Both the position numbers and the translations under genes were made by a program. A DNA stretch of 64,000 bases. It comes from an archaeon. GTDB lineage: Archaea > Thermoproteota > Nitrososphaeria > Nitrososphaerales > Nitrosopumilaceae. Shown piece by piece: positions 9,751 to 20,621 of the stretch (position 1 is its first letter; each line of letters begins with the position of its first letter). A model generated the notes under the pieces. The model saw only the letters and a program-made list of their open reading frames with translations, was not told the DNA's origin and made no database searches. The stretch is from contig JAJRWR010000020.1 in assembly GCA_024276695.1 (NCBI GenBank), positions 1 to 64,000 on the forward strand, given 5' to 3'.

Positions 9751-9831
9751 ATGGATAATGCAAAAATTGCTCTTATTGGTGGATTTGTGATAGTTGTATT
9801 ACTATCTGTAACACTAGTTTTGATAAGTTAA
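9751..9831 (+). CDS. Putative 26-aa single-TM microprotein
   Basis: ATG...TAA encodes MDNAKIALIGGFVIVVLLSVTLVLIS. Confidence 0.4.
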   Translation: MDNAKIALIGGFVIVVLLSVTLVLIS

Positions 9832-9832
9832 C

Positions 9833-10504
9833 CTAGTCTTCATTGAGTAATTTTTGAATCATTGTATCGACATGACCTGATTGTCCAAACGAAACATCCC
9901 TCAAAATTCCTTTTCTATCCACTAAGATCATTGAAGGTGTGCCTTGTAGGGCAAATTTCTCAAAAGTCTCTGCCGAATATTCTTTTGACTTCATGTAATT
10001 TTTCACTTTTTCAATGATTTGATTCTTGTATTCATCTGGCTGTGAATCAAACTCTGGAATTTGTGGATAAATAAACTGCATAATTTTTTCTTGACTGATT
10101 TCACCTGATGTCTTTGTGAGATTATCCATTGCTACTGGAAATGGAATTTTAAATGATAGTTTATTACCATCTTGTAGTTGTCCGTATGATGAAAGCGCAT
10201 CTTTTGTTTCTCCGATAACTTCCCCCGTTTCTACAAGCATTTTTAAATTCTCTAATGTATTTTTATCAAAATCCTCAAAAGCTGTAGCAAGACCTAAAAC
10301 TCGAACTCCGTTATCTTTGTATTTGTTATAGATGTTGATCGCTTCAGGAATTGCGTTCATAAAACATCCGGGACAATTTACCTGAAATACTTCTAACAAT
10401 ACGATGTGATCTTTTTCTTGATCAAAATTTGTTGGAGCTCCTTGCACCCATTCTGATACTCCAAAATTTGGTGCTTTTTCACCCACCACTGCACTCATAA
10501 TCAA
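9833..10504 (-). CDS. Thioredoxin-fold redoxin (AhpC/TSA or TlpA-like)
   Basis: VVGEKAPNFGVSEW, VFQVNCPGCFMNAIPEA, ALQGTPSMILVDRKGILRD. Confidence 0.8.
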   Translation of the reverse strand: MIMSAVVGEKAPNFGVSEWVQGAPTNFDQEKDHIVLLEVFQVNCPGCFMNAIPEAINIYNKYKDNGVRVLGLATAFEDFDKNTLENLKMLVETGEVIGETKDALSSYGQLQDGNKLSFKIPFPVAMDNLTKTSGEISQEKIMQFIYPQIPEFDSQPDEYKNQIIEKVKNYMKSKEYSAETFEKFALQGTPSMILVDRKGILRDVSFGQSGHVDTMIQKLLNED

Positions 10505-10596
10505 TTATCGTATTTTTTCCATTAAATACATAACGCAATCAAATTTTGATTTCACTCAAGTAACCTAATATATGACACAGAAAGTTCTAAAACAAA

Positions 10597-11085
10597 ATGC
10601 AGGTAGTAACTGATGAGAGATTATCACTTTTTGTGGAAATGGAATCAAAATATGAGCAAAAAGACACAGAATATTTTGTCTCTCTTTTAGAACATCCAGA
10701 TTATGTTGTAAGAACAAGAGTGGCTTGTATTTTGGTTGATTTTGGTGGAGAAGATAAAGTTCCCTATATTGCCAAAGTTTTAAAAAATGATGATAATGAA
10801 TTAGTTCGCCATGAAGCTGCATTTGCATTAGGTCAAATGAATTATTCTAGTGCAATACCTCCACTAACGGATGCCACACTAAATGATCCAAGTATGTTTG
10901 TACGTCATGAAGCTGCTATTGCTTTAGGGGTTGTTGGCTCTAAAGATGCAAAAGAAGCTCTAGAAAAAGCACTAAGTGATCCGGAAGAATCTGTAGTAGA
11001 ATCTGCTGTTGTTGCATTATCTAATATTCAATTTATGGAAAAGTTAAGTAAGAATGAGGCATTTGCAAAGTTAACAGGTGGATGA
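10597..11085 (+). CDS. HEAT-repeat (PBS-lyase-like) protein
   Basis: Repeated [12 protein letters not shown] / [17 protein letters not shown] motifs. Confidence 0.85.
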   Translation: MQVVTDERLSLFVEMESKYEQKDTEYFVSLLEHPDYVVRTRVACILVDFGGEDKVPYIAKVLKNDDNELVRHEAAFALGQMNYSSAIPPLTDATLNDPSMFVRHEAAIALGVVGSKDAKEALEKALSDPEESVVESAVVALSNIQFMEKLSKNEAFAKLTGG

Positions 11086-12076
11086 GATGAATTTTTCTTA
11101 TGGAATAATAGGTGTAGTTGGAGTTCTCGTTGCGATATCTATTGGATTCATAGCTATGGATCCTGGAGATGTTGTGGAACCAAGAGTTGTTTCTGAAGAG
11201 AAACCAACTGTTTGTACCATGCAATGGGACCCAATGTGTGGTGTAGATGGTGAAACTTATGGAAATATGTGCATGTTGGATGCAGCTGATGTTGAATTAG
11301 ATTATGGAGGTGAATGTGTGGTAAAAGAGCATGCCCAAGAAATTTCTGTCAATTCTAACATTATGCCAAGTACTGCTACTGTAGGTGATGTTTTAAAAAT
11401 TGAAGTTGAATTTAGAGATGATGATGGAAATATTGTTGATCATGTAAATTATGATATATTTGCAGTACAAAATGAAAATACCATTTTATCTGAACCTGGT
11501 TCCCACAGACACCCTGGAAAACACCCAATTCATGAGACAACTCCCTTGAGTGAATCTTTAATTGAAATTCAAGTTCTTGTACAAGGTCTTGGACACGGTG
11601 ATGAAATAACTGGACCAAAAGGTGTTGAAACTCTAATGACTGTAACTCCAGAAGCAACTCCAGAAGCAACTCCAGAAGCAACTCCAGAAGCAACTCCAGA
11701 AGCAACTCCAGAAGCAACTCCAGAAGCAACTCCAGAAGCAACTCCAGAAGCAACTCCAGAACCTCAACCACTACCCTCAACTACAATAGTTTCAATCCCT
11801 GTAGGTGCAGCTGTTCCAGGATGTGAAGAAACAAACGAATGTTATTTGCCTTATAAAGTCACTATATCTTCAGGTTCTTCTGTATCTTGGATTAATAATG
11901 ATTCAGCAGCACATACGGTAACTAGTGGAACTGTTAATGCAGGAGTAACTGGTGTATTTGATTCCAGTTTATTCATGGCAGGTGATATTTACGAATTTAC
12001 ATTTAATGATGCAGGAACTTTTGATTATTTCTGTATGGTTCATCCTTGGATGACCGGAATTGTAACTGTTAACTAG
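11078..12076 (+). CDS. Membrane-anchored Kazal-like plus cupredoxin fusion protein with TPEA linker
   Basis: TM N-terminus; [25 protein letters not shown]...GGEC Kazal signature; (TPEA)9; AAHTVTSG...YFCMVHPWM type 1 Cu motif. Confidence 0.85.
   Translation: MDEMNFSYGIIGVVGVLVAISIGFIAMDPGDVVEPRVVSEEKPTVCTMQWDPMCGVDGETYGNMCMLDAADVELDYGGECVVKEHAQEISVNSNIMPSTATVGDVLKIEVEFRDDDGNIVDHVNYDIFAVQNENTILSEPGSHRHPGKHPIHETTPLSESLIEIQVLVQGLGHGDEITGPKGVETLMTVTPEATPEATPEATPEATPEATPEATPEATPEATPEATPEPQPLPSTTIVSIPVGAAVPGCEETNECYLPYKVTISSGSSVSWINNDSAAHTVTSGTVNAGVTGVFDSSLFMAGDIYEFTFNDAGTFDYFCMVHPWMTGIVTVN
11645..11764 (+). repeat. 12-bp tandem repeat (actccagaagca), 9 perfect plus 1 variant copy
   Basis: Read directly; encodes TPEA x9 then TPEP. 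Confidence 0.98.
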
Positions 12077-14148
12077 AGTGTAGTAACTTTACTTCCTTGT
12101 TCAGTTGATTCAAATTTATAAATTTGTTCTACTGTTGAATCTTCAAAAATTTCTGTATCGTGGGTAATTATCATAAATTGCATAGGTGTTTCTGAATTTG
12201 AAATATTGGATAATTGAGATAAGACCCCTACTAGCGATTTTTTTCTTTCAGCATCAAGATGTGTTGTAGGTTCATCGAGAATCATTAAATTAAGATTTGA
12301 TGCCCCTAGAAGACTTGCCATGCCTAATCTCAAGGCCAATGCTACGCTGACTTTTTCTCCTCCACTTAGTGATTCTAAATCCAACTCCTCGCTTTTTGAA
12401 TTGCAAATAATTGAAATGTCTCTGGCTTTTTCTGTAAGCTGAATTCTCTGAATCTTTGTATTAAGTAACGCTAAATATTCTGAAGCTTTTGCAGATATTG
12501 TATTAAGTGACCATGATCTTAGACTGATTGCAACTGGCCCGTCCCTGTTAAAAATATTCAATTGAATTTCATTCAAGTTTATCATATACTCTTTGATCAC
12601 TTGTAATTCTGAAATTACACTTTGAATTATGTTAATTTGCTCATTTCCTTTAGAAATATTCTCCAAAATTGCACCCATCTGTTGATCTATTTGTGATAGT
12701 AAAATCTGTTTTTCATTCACCGATTTTTTAAGATTTAAAAATTCTTGCTCGTTGAATCCCTTAGTTTCTATTTCTAATTTTGAAATATTTTCAAAAATCA
12801 TTCCTGCATGTGAATCTATTTTTGATATTTCTAGTAAATTTTCGTCAGTAAGAGGAATTTTTTGTATGTTTTGTTTCTTTATTTCTACATCTTTTTGTAT
12901 TTTTTCTAATTCTTCTTTGTTGTTAATGGAGTGAGCTCTAAGTGTAGCTTCTGCATTTCTAACATGTTGTAACTTATCCGAAAATTCCCTTCGTTTTTGA
13001 TTATACAGGTCTCTTTCTTTTCCTTTTGAACTGATTGATTCTTGCAATGATTTTAGTTCTTCTTTGAGATGTTCTTCTTGGAATAATGGATTGAGTTTTT
13101 CAACTTTTGAATCACAAACAGGACATTTGTTATTTTTTATCTGAAGTTTTGATGCTAGTACTTGTTTTTCTTTTAATGATGCCATTAAACTAGTCATTTC
13201 TTGTATTTTTTTTAGGATATCTTCAATTGCCTTTTCTACTTTTGTTATTTTAGATTCTAATTCCTCCTTAAGGTTTACATGTTCGAAACAGCCTTGACAA
13301 TCCTTGATTTTCCTCTCTTTTTCATTGATTTCGTGCTGAATTTCAAGAATGGCCTTTTTTGCATATGCCAAAAGTTCTTTTTTCCTTAGTTCTAATTGAT
13401 TGATTTTATCAATTTTTGGAGTTTCTATCTCTACTTTTCTTCTTAATTCTTCAACTATGTTTTGTAATTCTATTTGTTTGATCTCTAACTGATCTTTTTC
13501 TGGTTTTGCATTATCTATTTCATTTTTGTATCGTTCCAAATCATGTGAAAGAAGTTCAATATGCGTATCATCATATCCTATCTTCTCCCTTATTTTTTCA
13601 CGAAATTCCTTATTCACTATCTTCATTGATTCTGATGCAACGTCAAGCTTGTCAATCCCAATAATCGCATTTAATAATTCTTTGAATTCTTTTGGCTTTG
13701 CATTAATAATCGCATTTAATTCCCCCTGTTGAACTATGGATGCTATCTTTAGTTTTTCAAAATCAAGACCGATTCTTTTTTCAACTTCATGCGTCATTGA
13801 TTCTCCAAATTGTTTTCTTTCGCCTGCTGCAATCTCTACTCGTTCACCGTTTAATATTTCTGAAAATGTTGCTGAAAGTGTTCCTTTACTATCAATTTTT
13901 CTAACTGCTTCATATTTTTTCCCACTTATCGAGAATCCTATTTTTGCAAATCCTTGATTTGAACCTCGTTTGATCAAACCTTTATTTGATTTTCGTGTAT
14001 GTTGTCCAAATAAAGCAAATGTAATGCCGTCAATTATACTTGATTTTCCTGTTCCATTATCTCCAACAAAAACTGTAACTCCATTTTCAAATTCTAGTTT
14101 TGTATCTGAATGTGCTAGAAAATCTCCCAATTCTATGGATGTAATCAT
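12073..14148 (-). CDS. rad50: DNA double-strand break repair ATPase Rad50
   Basis: Walker [17 protein letters not shown] zinc hook, [30 protein letters not shown]. Confidence 0.93.
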   Translation of the reverse strand: MITSIELGDFLAHSDTKLEFENGVTVFVGDNGTGKSSIIDGITFALFGQHTRKSNKGLIKRGSNQGFAKIGFSISGKKYEAVRKIDSKGTLSATFSEILNGERVEIAAGERKQFGESMTHEVEKRIGLDFEKLKIASIVQQGELNAIINAKPKEFKELLNAIIGIDKLDVASESMKIVNKEFREKIREKIGYDDTHIELLSHDLERYKNEIDNAKPEKDQLEIKQIELQNIVEELRRKVEIETPKIDKINQLELRKKELLAYAKKAILEIQHEINEKERKIKDCQGCFEHVNLKEELESKITKVEKAIEDILKKIQEMTSLMASLKEKQVLASKLQIKNNKCPVCDSKVEKLNPLFQEEHLKEELKSLQESISSKGKERDLYNQKRREFSDKLQHVRNAEATLRAHSINNKEELEKIQKDVEIKKQNIQKIPLTDENLLEISKIDSHAGMIFENISKLEIETKGFNEQEFLNLKKSVNEKQILLSQIDQQMGAILENISKGNEQINIIQSVISELQVIKEYMINLNEIQLNIFNRDGPVAISLRSWSLNTISAKASEYLALLNTKIQRIQLTEKARDISIICNSKSEELDLESLSGGEKVSVALALRLGMASLLGASNLNLMILDEPTTHLDAERKKSLVGVLSQLSNISNSETPMQFMIITHDTEIFEDSTVEQIYKFESTEQGSKVTTL

Positions 14149-15287
14149 TGTTTCTTTTCCTTTTTGAACTTTTCAAAATTTTCAAAAATCAATTGAGAAG
14201 CTTCACCTGTTTCTCCTAATATTAACACTGGAAGCAATTCCTTTATTGCAAAATTTGCTGCTTGTTCTGAACCCAGAGTATCTACAGATAACCGGAACAT
14301 CTCATCATCAATCATATTGGGTCTGTCTAAGAATATTGATGAATCTGAAACTTGTTTTGTACTGATTCTCCAAAAACATCGCAAAACAGATGAATTTAGT
14401 CTTGCAATTTGTGCCTGAATGTGGTCAGTTTCTATGTTTTTTCCTTGTATTTTGATTTCTACTATTGGTTTTTTTCTAATATCGACAATTTTTTCTGAAA
14501 TCTCATCTATTGTTTTTGTTAATTCATCATATTCTGTTTTAAATGAAAATTGAGGTCTGGTGTCTAGCTCAATCCAATTTGGTTTTGCCTCTTTTCCTGA
14601 AATATCTACCTCAAAAAATCCTTTTTTTGTTTCTTTGATTCCTTCACTTGTTGTTGATTCAATAGAACCTGGATATGCTATAGGTCCTTTGAGATGGTTG
14701 AATTGTTTAATGTCTTTATCATGAAGATGGCCCATAGCATAATATGTAAAATTTTTTGGTAAATCCGTCGATTGAATTTCCCCTGCAAATTTGTTGAATT
14801 CTGTAATTCCTTGATGTAACACTAAAATTTTATGTCCTGAATGGTTTTGAGCAATTTTATCTATCTCTACAAATTTTTCTTCATATTGTGAAATCTCTGC
14901 TTTTCTAATTTTATCAAATCCTGCAATCAATACTCCTTTATGTTCAATAGGTTTTCCTTGACCAATGTATTTTGAAAATTCTAAATTGTGATAAACATAT
15001 GGAATTGGTGTTGTTCTAATTCTACTAATGTCGTGTTCTCCTAAAATAAAAAATGAATCAATATTATTTTGTTTTAATCTCTTTAACCCGTTGGCCATTT
15101 GAATAATTGCAGTTCCATTAGGATTTGGCACATGAAAAATATCTCCTGCAAAAATCACAAAATCTACATGATCTTTTATTGATATGTCAATTGCTTGATT
15201 AAAAACATCATACACGTCTTGTGCACGTTCTTCTGAACCATACTGTACTAATCCTAAATGTATATCTGAAATATGAGAAAATAACAT
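14145..15287 (-). CDS. mre11: DNA repair nuclease Mre11
   Basis: FSHISDIHLG, FVIFAGDIFHV, GEHD, GHLHDKD phosphoesterase motifs; 4-nt overlap with rad50. Confidence 0.92.
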   Translation of the reverse strand: MLFSHISDIHLGLVQYGSEERAQDVYDVFNQAIDISIKDHVDFVIFAGDIFHVPNPNGTAIIQMANGLKRLKQNNIDSFFILGEHDISRIRTTPIPYVYHNLEFSKYIGQGKPIEHKGVLIAGFDKIRKAEISQYEEKFVEIDKIAQNHSGHKILVLHQGITEFNKFAGEIQSTDLPKNFTYYAMGHLHDKDIKQFNHLKGPIAYPGSIESTTSEGIKETKKGFFEVDISGKEAKPNWIELDTRPQFSFKTEYDELTKTIDEISEKIVDIRKKPIVEIKIQGKNIETDHIQAQIARLNSSVLRCFWRISTKQVSDSSIFLDRPNMIDDEMFRLSVDTLGSEQAANFAIKELLPVLILGETGEASQLIFENFEKFKKEKKQ

Positions 15288-16820
15288 TTAATCTAATAAC
15301 AAATCCTTTTGAACTAATCCTTGCGTTGATTCTACTGCAATTTCTTTCATCCTGTCTGCATTTGCCCAAGCATTTATTGCACTTTGGTCTGCACCCATAA
15401 TCTTCTCCTTTACTTCTTCAACGTGTACTAATGAGGGTAAATTGGTCCACTGGCCTACAAGAACTGCATCTCCTACATTGAGTGAGGTCAATTGTGCTAT
15501 CAATTCACGACTAGTTGACTCTGTAGCTGAGGCTATTTGGCGTTGATCATCTTCTTGAATGATCTTCATTATTGCAAATGAGCCCATTTGACTGAGAACA
15601 TTGAGGTCTACACTTCGTGGTCTTTGTGAAACAATTCCTAAACCTAATCCAAACTTTCTTCCTTCTCTGGCAATTTTTGCGGCCCAGTATTTTGCACTGG
15701 TGTCATGATCTTTTGGAATGAAGACATGTGCTTCTTCTATGATTACAAAAATAGGCGAATTGAATTGATAATTTCTATCTCTTTTACTTTTTCCATGTTT
15801 TGCAATGCTTGCATCTTTCCTATCTTTCAGTAACTGTTGCAAGTAAAATGCTAAAGCAACATTTGCTTGTTTTTCTGATAACTCTGAAATGTTGAGAATG
15901 TTTGCACGTCCTTCTTTTATGAAACTAATTGGATCTCCCATATCTGGATCCAAAATATCTTCAAACCTTCTTTGAGATTCTTCAATGATGTCTTGAACTC
16001 TATATGCTGATGATCTGATCTCCTTGAGTTTTTTATCTTCTGAATTTACAATAAAATCTATCTCTGTTTCTAATTTTTTCCAAAATTCTTTTGATTTTTT
16101 AACATGTTCTGTAAATGCCATTCTCAATACTCTTTGTTGAACAGTAGCACTTTCTCTAATCTCTAATACATCTGAGAGTTGATCTGCATCTAATAATCTG
16201 GGATTTATTTTTGCATCAATTACATTGATTCTTGGAATATTGAGATTGGTGTAATCATTGTGGTAATCAAAAATTATTACAGTTCCTTTTAATTTTGAAA
16301 TTTGTTTTGTAACTAGAGATACTAGATTGCTTTTACCCATTCCTGTCATTGCCAAAATCCCTAAGTGTCTTGAAACTATTTTATCCAAATTCACTTTGAC
16401 ATCAATTGATTTATTTCGTATAAGATTTCCAATACTTACCCATCCTTCTTTTTTAGGACTGAAAATTTCTTCCAAGTCCTGTTTATTTGGTAAAGTAATT
16501 TCTGTACCTGGAATGGGTGGAATCGCAGGAATGATTGATTGTCCTTTTCTAAGGTTTTCTAAAAATCCTAAAATTCCAATATGGGCAGTAAATGTTTTGT
16601 CTCTTTTATTTAACTCTGCAATCTCGGTACTTTCAGATGCTTCATCAAAATTTTTGACATCTGTAAATGCTGCACTTGACACTGAAGATCTTTCAACCAA
16701 TCCTAGGATTTCCCCTTCGTCTGAACTGATTTTGATGTATTCTCCTACTGATAATGCTCTTGAAGTAAGAGATGTCACAAATGTTGGTTTTGATTCCCCA
16801 ATGACAAAACCTAAACTCAA
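15288..16820 (-). CDS. herA: DNA helicase HerA
   Basis: Walker A GMTGMGKSNLVSLV, HAS-barrel N-terminus, VIIEEAHVFIPKD, SQRPRSVD. Confidence 0.92.
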   Translation of the reverse strand: MSLGFVIGESKPTFVTSLTSRALSVGEYIKISSDEGEILGLVERSSVSSAAFTDVKNFDEASESTEIAELNKRDKTFTAHIGILGFLENLRKGQSIIPAIPPIPGTEITLPNKQDLEEIFSPKKEGWVSIGNLIRNKSIDVKVNLDKIVSRHLGILAMTGMGKSNLVSLVTKQISKLKGTVIIFDYHNDYTNLNIPRINVIDAKINPRLLDADQLSDVLEIRESATVQQRVLRMAFTEHVKKSKEFWKKLETEIDFIVNSEDKKLKEIRSSAYRVQDIIEESQRRFEDILDPDMGDPISFIKEGRANILNISELSEKQANVALAFYLQQLLKDRKDASIAKHGKSKRDRNYQFNSPIFVIIEEAHVFIPKDHDTSAKYWAAKIAREGRKFGLGLGIVSQRPRSVDLNVLSQMGSFAIMKIIQEDDQRQIASATESTSRELIAQLTSLNVGDAVLVGQWTNLPSLVHVEEVKEKIMGADQSAINAWANADRMKEIAVESTQGLVQKDLLLD

Positions 16821-17659
16821 CCTAATACCTCCCGTGACCCAATTTCATTACTTAGACCTAACAAACTAACCATCTTTCCAAGTTCTTTATCAGATATTTT
16901 ACAGTTATTGTGTGCAAGCTTGAGTGTATATGGATATCCTCCAACACTAGTTTTGTATAATTTGTTCATAATTGATTTGATTTCAGATTCATAATGATGT
17001 TCACCTAAAAGTTCTAATTTGATTATGGGAGTAGAATCACTTAGTCTCACAAATGTGGATGAGATTATTTTATCTGAACCATATTTTTTTTCTACAAATA
17101 TTTTACTAAATCCTGGTCTGTTAGTTACATGATTATAATAGAAAATATCTCCTGCAAGCGAACCCAAGTTTTCAAATTGTTTTTTTGTATTTGATGTCTT
17201 TGCAATGAAAATAACATTATCCTTCTTTTTCATTATCCTTACAATTGATGATCCTAGATTTGCCTGTCTTGTCATTAATTGAGAATGCAGTGATCCATCC
17301 ATCAATACAAGGTCGACTTGATCTATTGTCTTTTCACACGCTTCAATCTCCATTTTACTTGCTATACTTGAAATATCATCCGCTGATCCTAATCCTGATT
17401 TGTGTAAATCCACTAAAACTCCCCCATCTGATTTTATCGAAACTGCGGTTGTTGCCCAAAGCTCAATTCCTTGAAATTTGGTATTGTTAAAACTACTATC
17501 AATTCCTGCTGTAACTACTTCTTTTTTTGTAGGCGTAAATTCTATCCAATTTTCCCGTGCTTTTTGTAAAATTTGCTCAAATTTTGGGCCTTTTAGTATT
17601 GAGAGCATCTTGTCTCTGTTGAGTATGGCATCTTTGTAGACTGTATTGAGCACACCCAT
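16817..17659 (-). CDS. nurA: NurA 5'-3' nuclease
   Basis: AGIDSSFN and LVLMDGSLHSQL motifs; overlaps herA by 4 nt. Confidence 0.85.
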   Translation of the reverse strand: MGVLNTVYKDAILNRDKMLSILKGPKFEQILQKARENWIEFTPTKKEVVTAGIDSSFNNTKFQGIELWATTAVSIKSDGGVLVDLHKSGLGSADDISSIASKMEIEACEKTIDQVDLVLMDGSLHSQLMTRQANLGSSIVRIMKKKDNVIFIAKTSNTKKQFENLGSLAGDIFYYNHVTNRPGFSKIFVEKKYGSDKIISSTFVRLSDSTPIIKLELLGEHHYESEIKSIMNKLYKTSVGGYPYTLKLAHNNCKISDKELGKMVSLLGLSNEIGSREVLG

Positions 17660-17815
17660 ACTTTGTAGGTTTGAATAAAATCTTTAGGTTATACTGAACT
17701 TTGACAAAACTGATCCCTCAAATCCTTTTTCTAAATGTGGTAACCATTTTTGAGCATTTTATCTTTAATTTTATTTGAGAAATTACAAACAACATGTTGA
17801 ACCAGAATTAATTAA

Positions 17816-18103
17816 GTGAATAACCTGATGCCCTTAGTGATAGTAGATTATGATTCAGATGGTCGCCTTTTGATTTGTAGGACTAAACAGTTAGACGAAA
17901 TACCTTCAATGTGTCATAATTGTAATGGTGATGACCTTCAGTATATAATGGAACACGTTAATGGTGGTAGTTGGATCTGCATGACCTGTAATTATCTAAA
18001 CTCATATGAACCACCTATGAGATTTACAAAGAATATGCCTTTTTCTATGGTGAATTTAGGAACTGATGAGATTATTTTTGTTGAAGGTTGGGATTTTAAA
18101 TGA
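17816..18103 (+). CDS. Hypothetical zinc-ribbon protein
   Basis: CHNCNGDD...WICMTCNYL. Confidence 0.65.
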   Translation: MNNLMPLVIVDYDSDGRLLICRTKQLDEIPSMCHNCNGDDLQYIMEHVNGGSWICMTCNYLNSYEPPMRFTKNMPFSMVNLGTDEIIFVEGWDFK

Positions 18104-18273
18104 AGACCGAGAAAAAATCAAAGAAAAAAGACGGGAGAAAACAGAAAGGAGAGAAGTTATCTAAATTAAAACAGCGAATTACAAAATACAAAAGTGAACA
18201 ACAAAGAAAGAAAAAAGGAAAAAAAACTAAAAAAATATTAGAAATACGCGTTGAACTCATCAATTTTGCCTAG
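18100..18273 (+). CDS. Putative 57-aa Lys-rich protein
   Basis: ATG overlaps preceding stop (ATGA); MKTEKKSKKKDGRKQKGEKLSKLKQRITKYKSEQQRKKKGKKTKKILEIRVELINFA. Confidence 0.5.
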   Translation: MKTEKKSKKKDGRKQKGEKLSKLKQRITKYKSEQQRKKKGKKTKKILEIRVELINFA

Positions 18274-18345
18274 ATTTATGGAAACTCGGACAAATAATAC
18301 CTAATTATTCTAGATTAATTAAGTGATATTTTCTAGAATACTTAC

Positions 18346-19164
18346 TTGAAACGAATAGGTTTGCTAGGGTGTGGTGCTATGGGAACTAAAATTGCACTTG
18401 CAATTGATTCTGGTCAAATTCCTGCACTCCTTACTCATGTCTTTGATGAGTCAAAAGAGAAATCTACACTGTTGGTTGAAAAACTAACAAATAAACCTGA
18501 AATTGTTGAGAACTCTCATTTGTTATCTTCAAATCCTATAGACATTGTTGTTGAAGCAGCATCCCAAGATGCCGTAAAGGATGTATCTTTGAGTGTATTA
18601 CAAAACAAGAAGGATCTTTTGATTATGAGTGTTGGTGCACTACTTGATGAATCTATTTATGATATTCTATCTGATGCATGCAAAGATTTCAAAAAAACAA
18701 TTTATCTTCCATCAGGTGCAATTGCAGGATTAGATGGGATAAAATCTGTAAAGAATGAACTTGAATCTTTATCCATTATTACCACAAAACATCCTTGTTC
18801 ATTAAAGGATGCAAAGTTTTTTGAAACATCTGATATCAATTTAGATGAAATTAATTCTTCAACTGTAATCTTTAAAGGAACTGCAAAAGAAGCAGTATCA
18901 TTGTTTCCTGCAAATATCAATGTGGCTGCTTTGCTTTCGTTAACTGGAATTGGCAGTGAAAAAACTGGTGTCAAAATTGTTGCAGATCCTGACACTAACA
19001 AAAATACCCATCACATTACAGCTGAAGGAAAATTCGGAAAAATGACTTTTACTATTGAGAATTATCCTGATGAAAATAATCCTAAAACAAGTAGATTGGC
19101 AATTTTGTCTGTCATTGAGACATTGAAAAAATACTGTTTGAATGATATTCAGATTGGTACCTAA
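18346..19164 (+). CDS. nadX: L-aspartate dehydrogenase
   Basis: IGLLGCGAMGTKIA, LPSGAIAGLDGIKS; next to nadA. Confidence 0.88.
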   Translation: MKRIGLLGCGAMGTKIALAIDSGQIPALLTHVFDESKEKSTLLVEKLTNKPEIVENSHLLSSNPIDIVVEAASQDAVKDVSLSVLQNKKDLLIMSVGALLDESIYDILSDACKDFKKTIYLPSGAIAGLDGIKSVKNELESLSIITTKHPCSLKDAKFFETSDINLDEINSSTVIFKGTAKEAVSLFPANINVAALLSLTGIGSEKTGVKIVADPDTNKNTHHITAEGKFGKMTFTIENYPDENNPKTSRLAILSVIETLKKYCLNDIQIGT

Positions 19165-19257
19165 CATGGCAATAATTGCCACAGTTGCTAGTTTTTCAGA
19201 GAATTCTGGACTATTTCCCATTCTTTAAATCCCTTCCAATTTCATTTTGTACTGTTT

Positions 19258-20214
19258 ATGCTTGTACAACAATCCTCCGCACTCAAAGATGAAATTCTGA
19301 GACTAAAGAAAAAAAAAGATGTGGTGATTCTAGCACACAATTATCAGATCCCTGATGTTCAGGATGTGGCTGATTTCATTGGTGATTCATTAGGCCTTTC
19401 AAGACAAGCCGCAACTGTTCCACAAAAAACAATTCTATTTTGTGGGGTAAACTTTATGGCAGAAACTGCTGCAATTATCAGTCCTCAAAAAAAGGTGATA
19501 CTACCTGATTTAGAAGCTGGATGTTCATTATCTGATTCAATCACTGTAAACGAATTAAGAAATTGGAAGAAACAACATCCTAACGCGATCGCAGTTGGAT
19601 ATGTTAACACTACTGCAGAAATTAAGGCAGAACTTGACTATTGTTGTACTTCGTCAAATGCTGTAAATGTTGTTAAAGCAATTCCAGAATACAAAGAGAT
19701 TTTGTTTTTACCTGACATGTTCTTAGGATCTTATGTCGCTAAAATGACTGGAAGAAAAAATATGTACATATGGGCAGGTGAGTGTCACGTTCATGCAGGA
19801 ATCACTCCTGAAGATGTCACTAAAAAATTAAACTCTATGGAAGATGCTGAATTTGTAATACATCCTGAATGCAGTTGTACTACCCCGATGATGTATGATG
19901 TTGCAGATGGAAGTTATGATGATAAAAAAGTCTCGATTCTTTCTACAGAAGGAATGCTAAATCATGTAAAAGAATCAAAGGCAAAGAATTTTGTTGTTGC
20001 AACTGAAACCGGAATTTTATATCGAATGAAAAAAGACAATCCTGATAAAACATTCATCCCTGCATCTGAGAAAGCTGAATGTCAATACATGAAGATGATC
20101 ACACTAGAAAAAGTGTATGATGCATTGATAAATGAAAAAAATATTGTAACTGTCCCAAAAGAGATTGCTGACAAGGCACGTTTAGCTATAGATAGAATGC
20201 TTGCAATTAGCTAG
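19258..20214 (+). CDS. nadA: Quinolinate synthase
   Basis: ILAHNYQIPDVQDVADFIGDSLGLS, FCGVNFMAETA, HPECSCTTPM. Confidence 0.95.
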   Translation: MLVQQSSALKDEILRLKKKKDVVILAHNYQIPDVQDVADFIGDSLGLSRQAATVPQKTILFCGVNFMAETAAIISPQKKVILPDLEAGCSLSDSITVNELRNWKKQHPNAIAVGYVNTTAEIKAELDYCCTSSNAVNVVKAIPEYKEILFLPDMFLGSYVAKMTGRKNMYIWAGECHVHAGITPEDVTKKLNSMEDAEFVIHPECSCTTPMMYDVADGSYDDKKVSILSTEGMLNHVKESKAKNFVVATETGILYRMKKDNPDKTFIPASEKAECQYMKMITLEKVYDALINEKNIVTVPKEIADKARLAIDRMLAIS

Positions 20215-20219
20215 AATAC

Positions 20220-20621
20220 GTGATTATTTTGGTTGGACTATTTAGTAGAACTTTGAAAGATCCCAATCAAAAAAAGAATGCTGATAAATTTAAAGAATTT
20301 AAGAAACTTACAAAACAAAAAAAATATGATGATGCACTCAAATCAGGCACAGAATACATCAAAAAAGTACCAAATAATCATGATGCATTATTTACAATGG
20401 GGGGAATTTACTATCTAAAGAAAAAATATAAAACTGCAATTTCATTTCTTGACAAATCCTTAGAAATTGGTGCATACGATGTTGATGCATTATTGCTAAA
20501 AGCATACTCTCATCAAAAACTAGGTGAAAACAAACGGGCCACACAGTGCTGCGAAAAAATTCTAGAAATTGATCCTAAAAACAAGTCTGTATCTGAATTG
20601 TTAACTCAACTAAATTCTTAG
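20220..20621 (+). CDS. TPR-repeat protein
   Basis: Tandem TPR units (NNHDALFTMGGIYYLKKKYKTAISFLDKSLEIGAYDVDALLLKAYSHQKLGE). Confidence 0.8.
   Translation: MIILVGLFSRTLKDPNQKKNADKFKEFKKLTKQKKYDDALKSGTEYIKKVPNNHDALFTMGGIYYLKKKYKTAISFLDKSLEIGAYDVDALLLKAYSHQKLGENKRATQCCEKILEIDPKNKSVSELLTQLNS

Noticed and set aside
11412-11780. 122-aa minus-strand ORF rich in LLELLLELL
   Set aside because: Antisense shadow of the TPEA minisatellite inside a well-supported gene.
16327-16869. 180-aa plus-strand ORF
   Set aside because: Antisense to herA with no recognisable motif.
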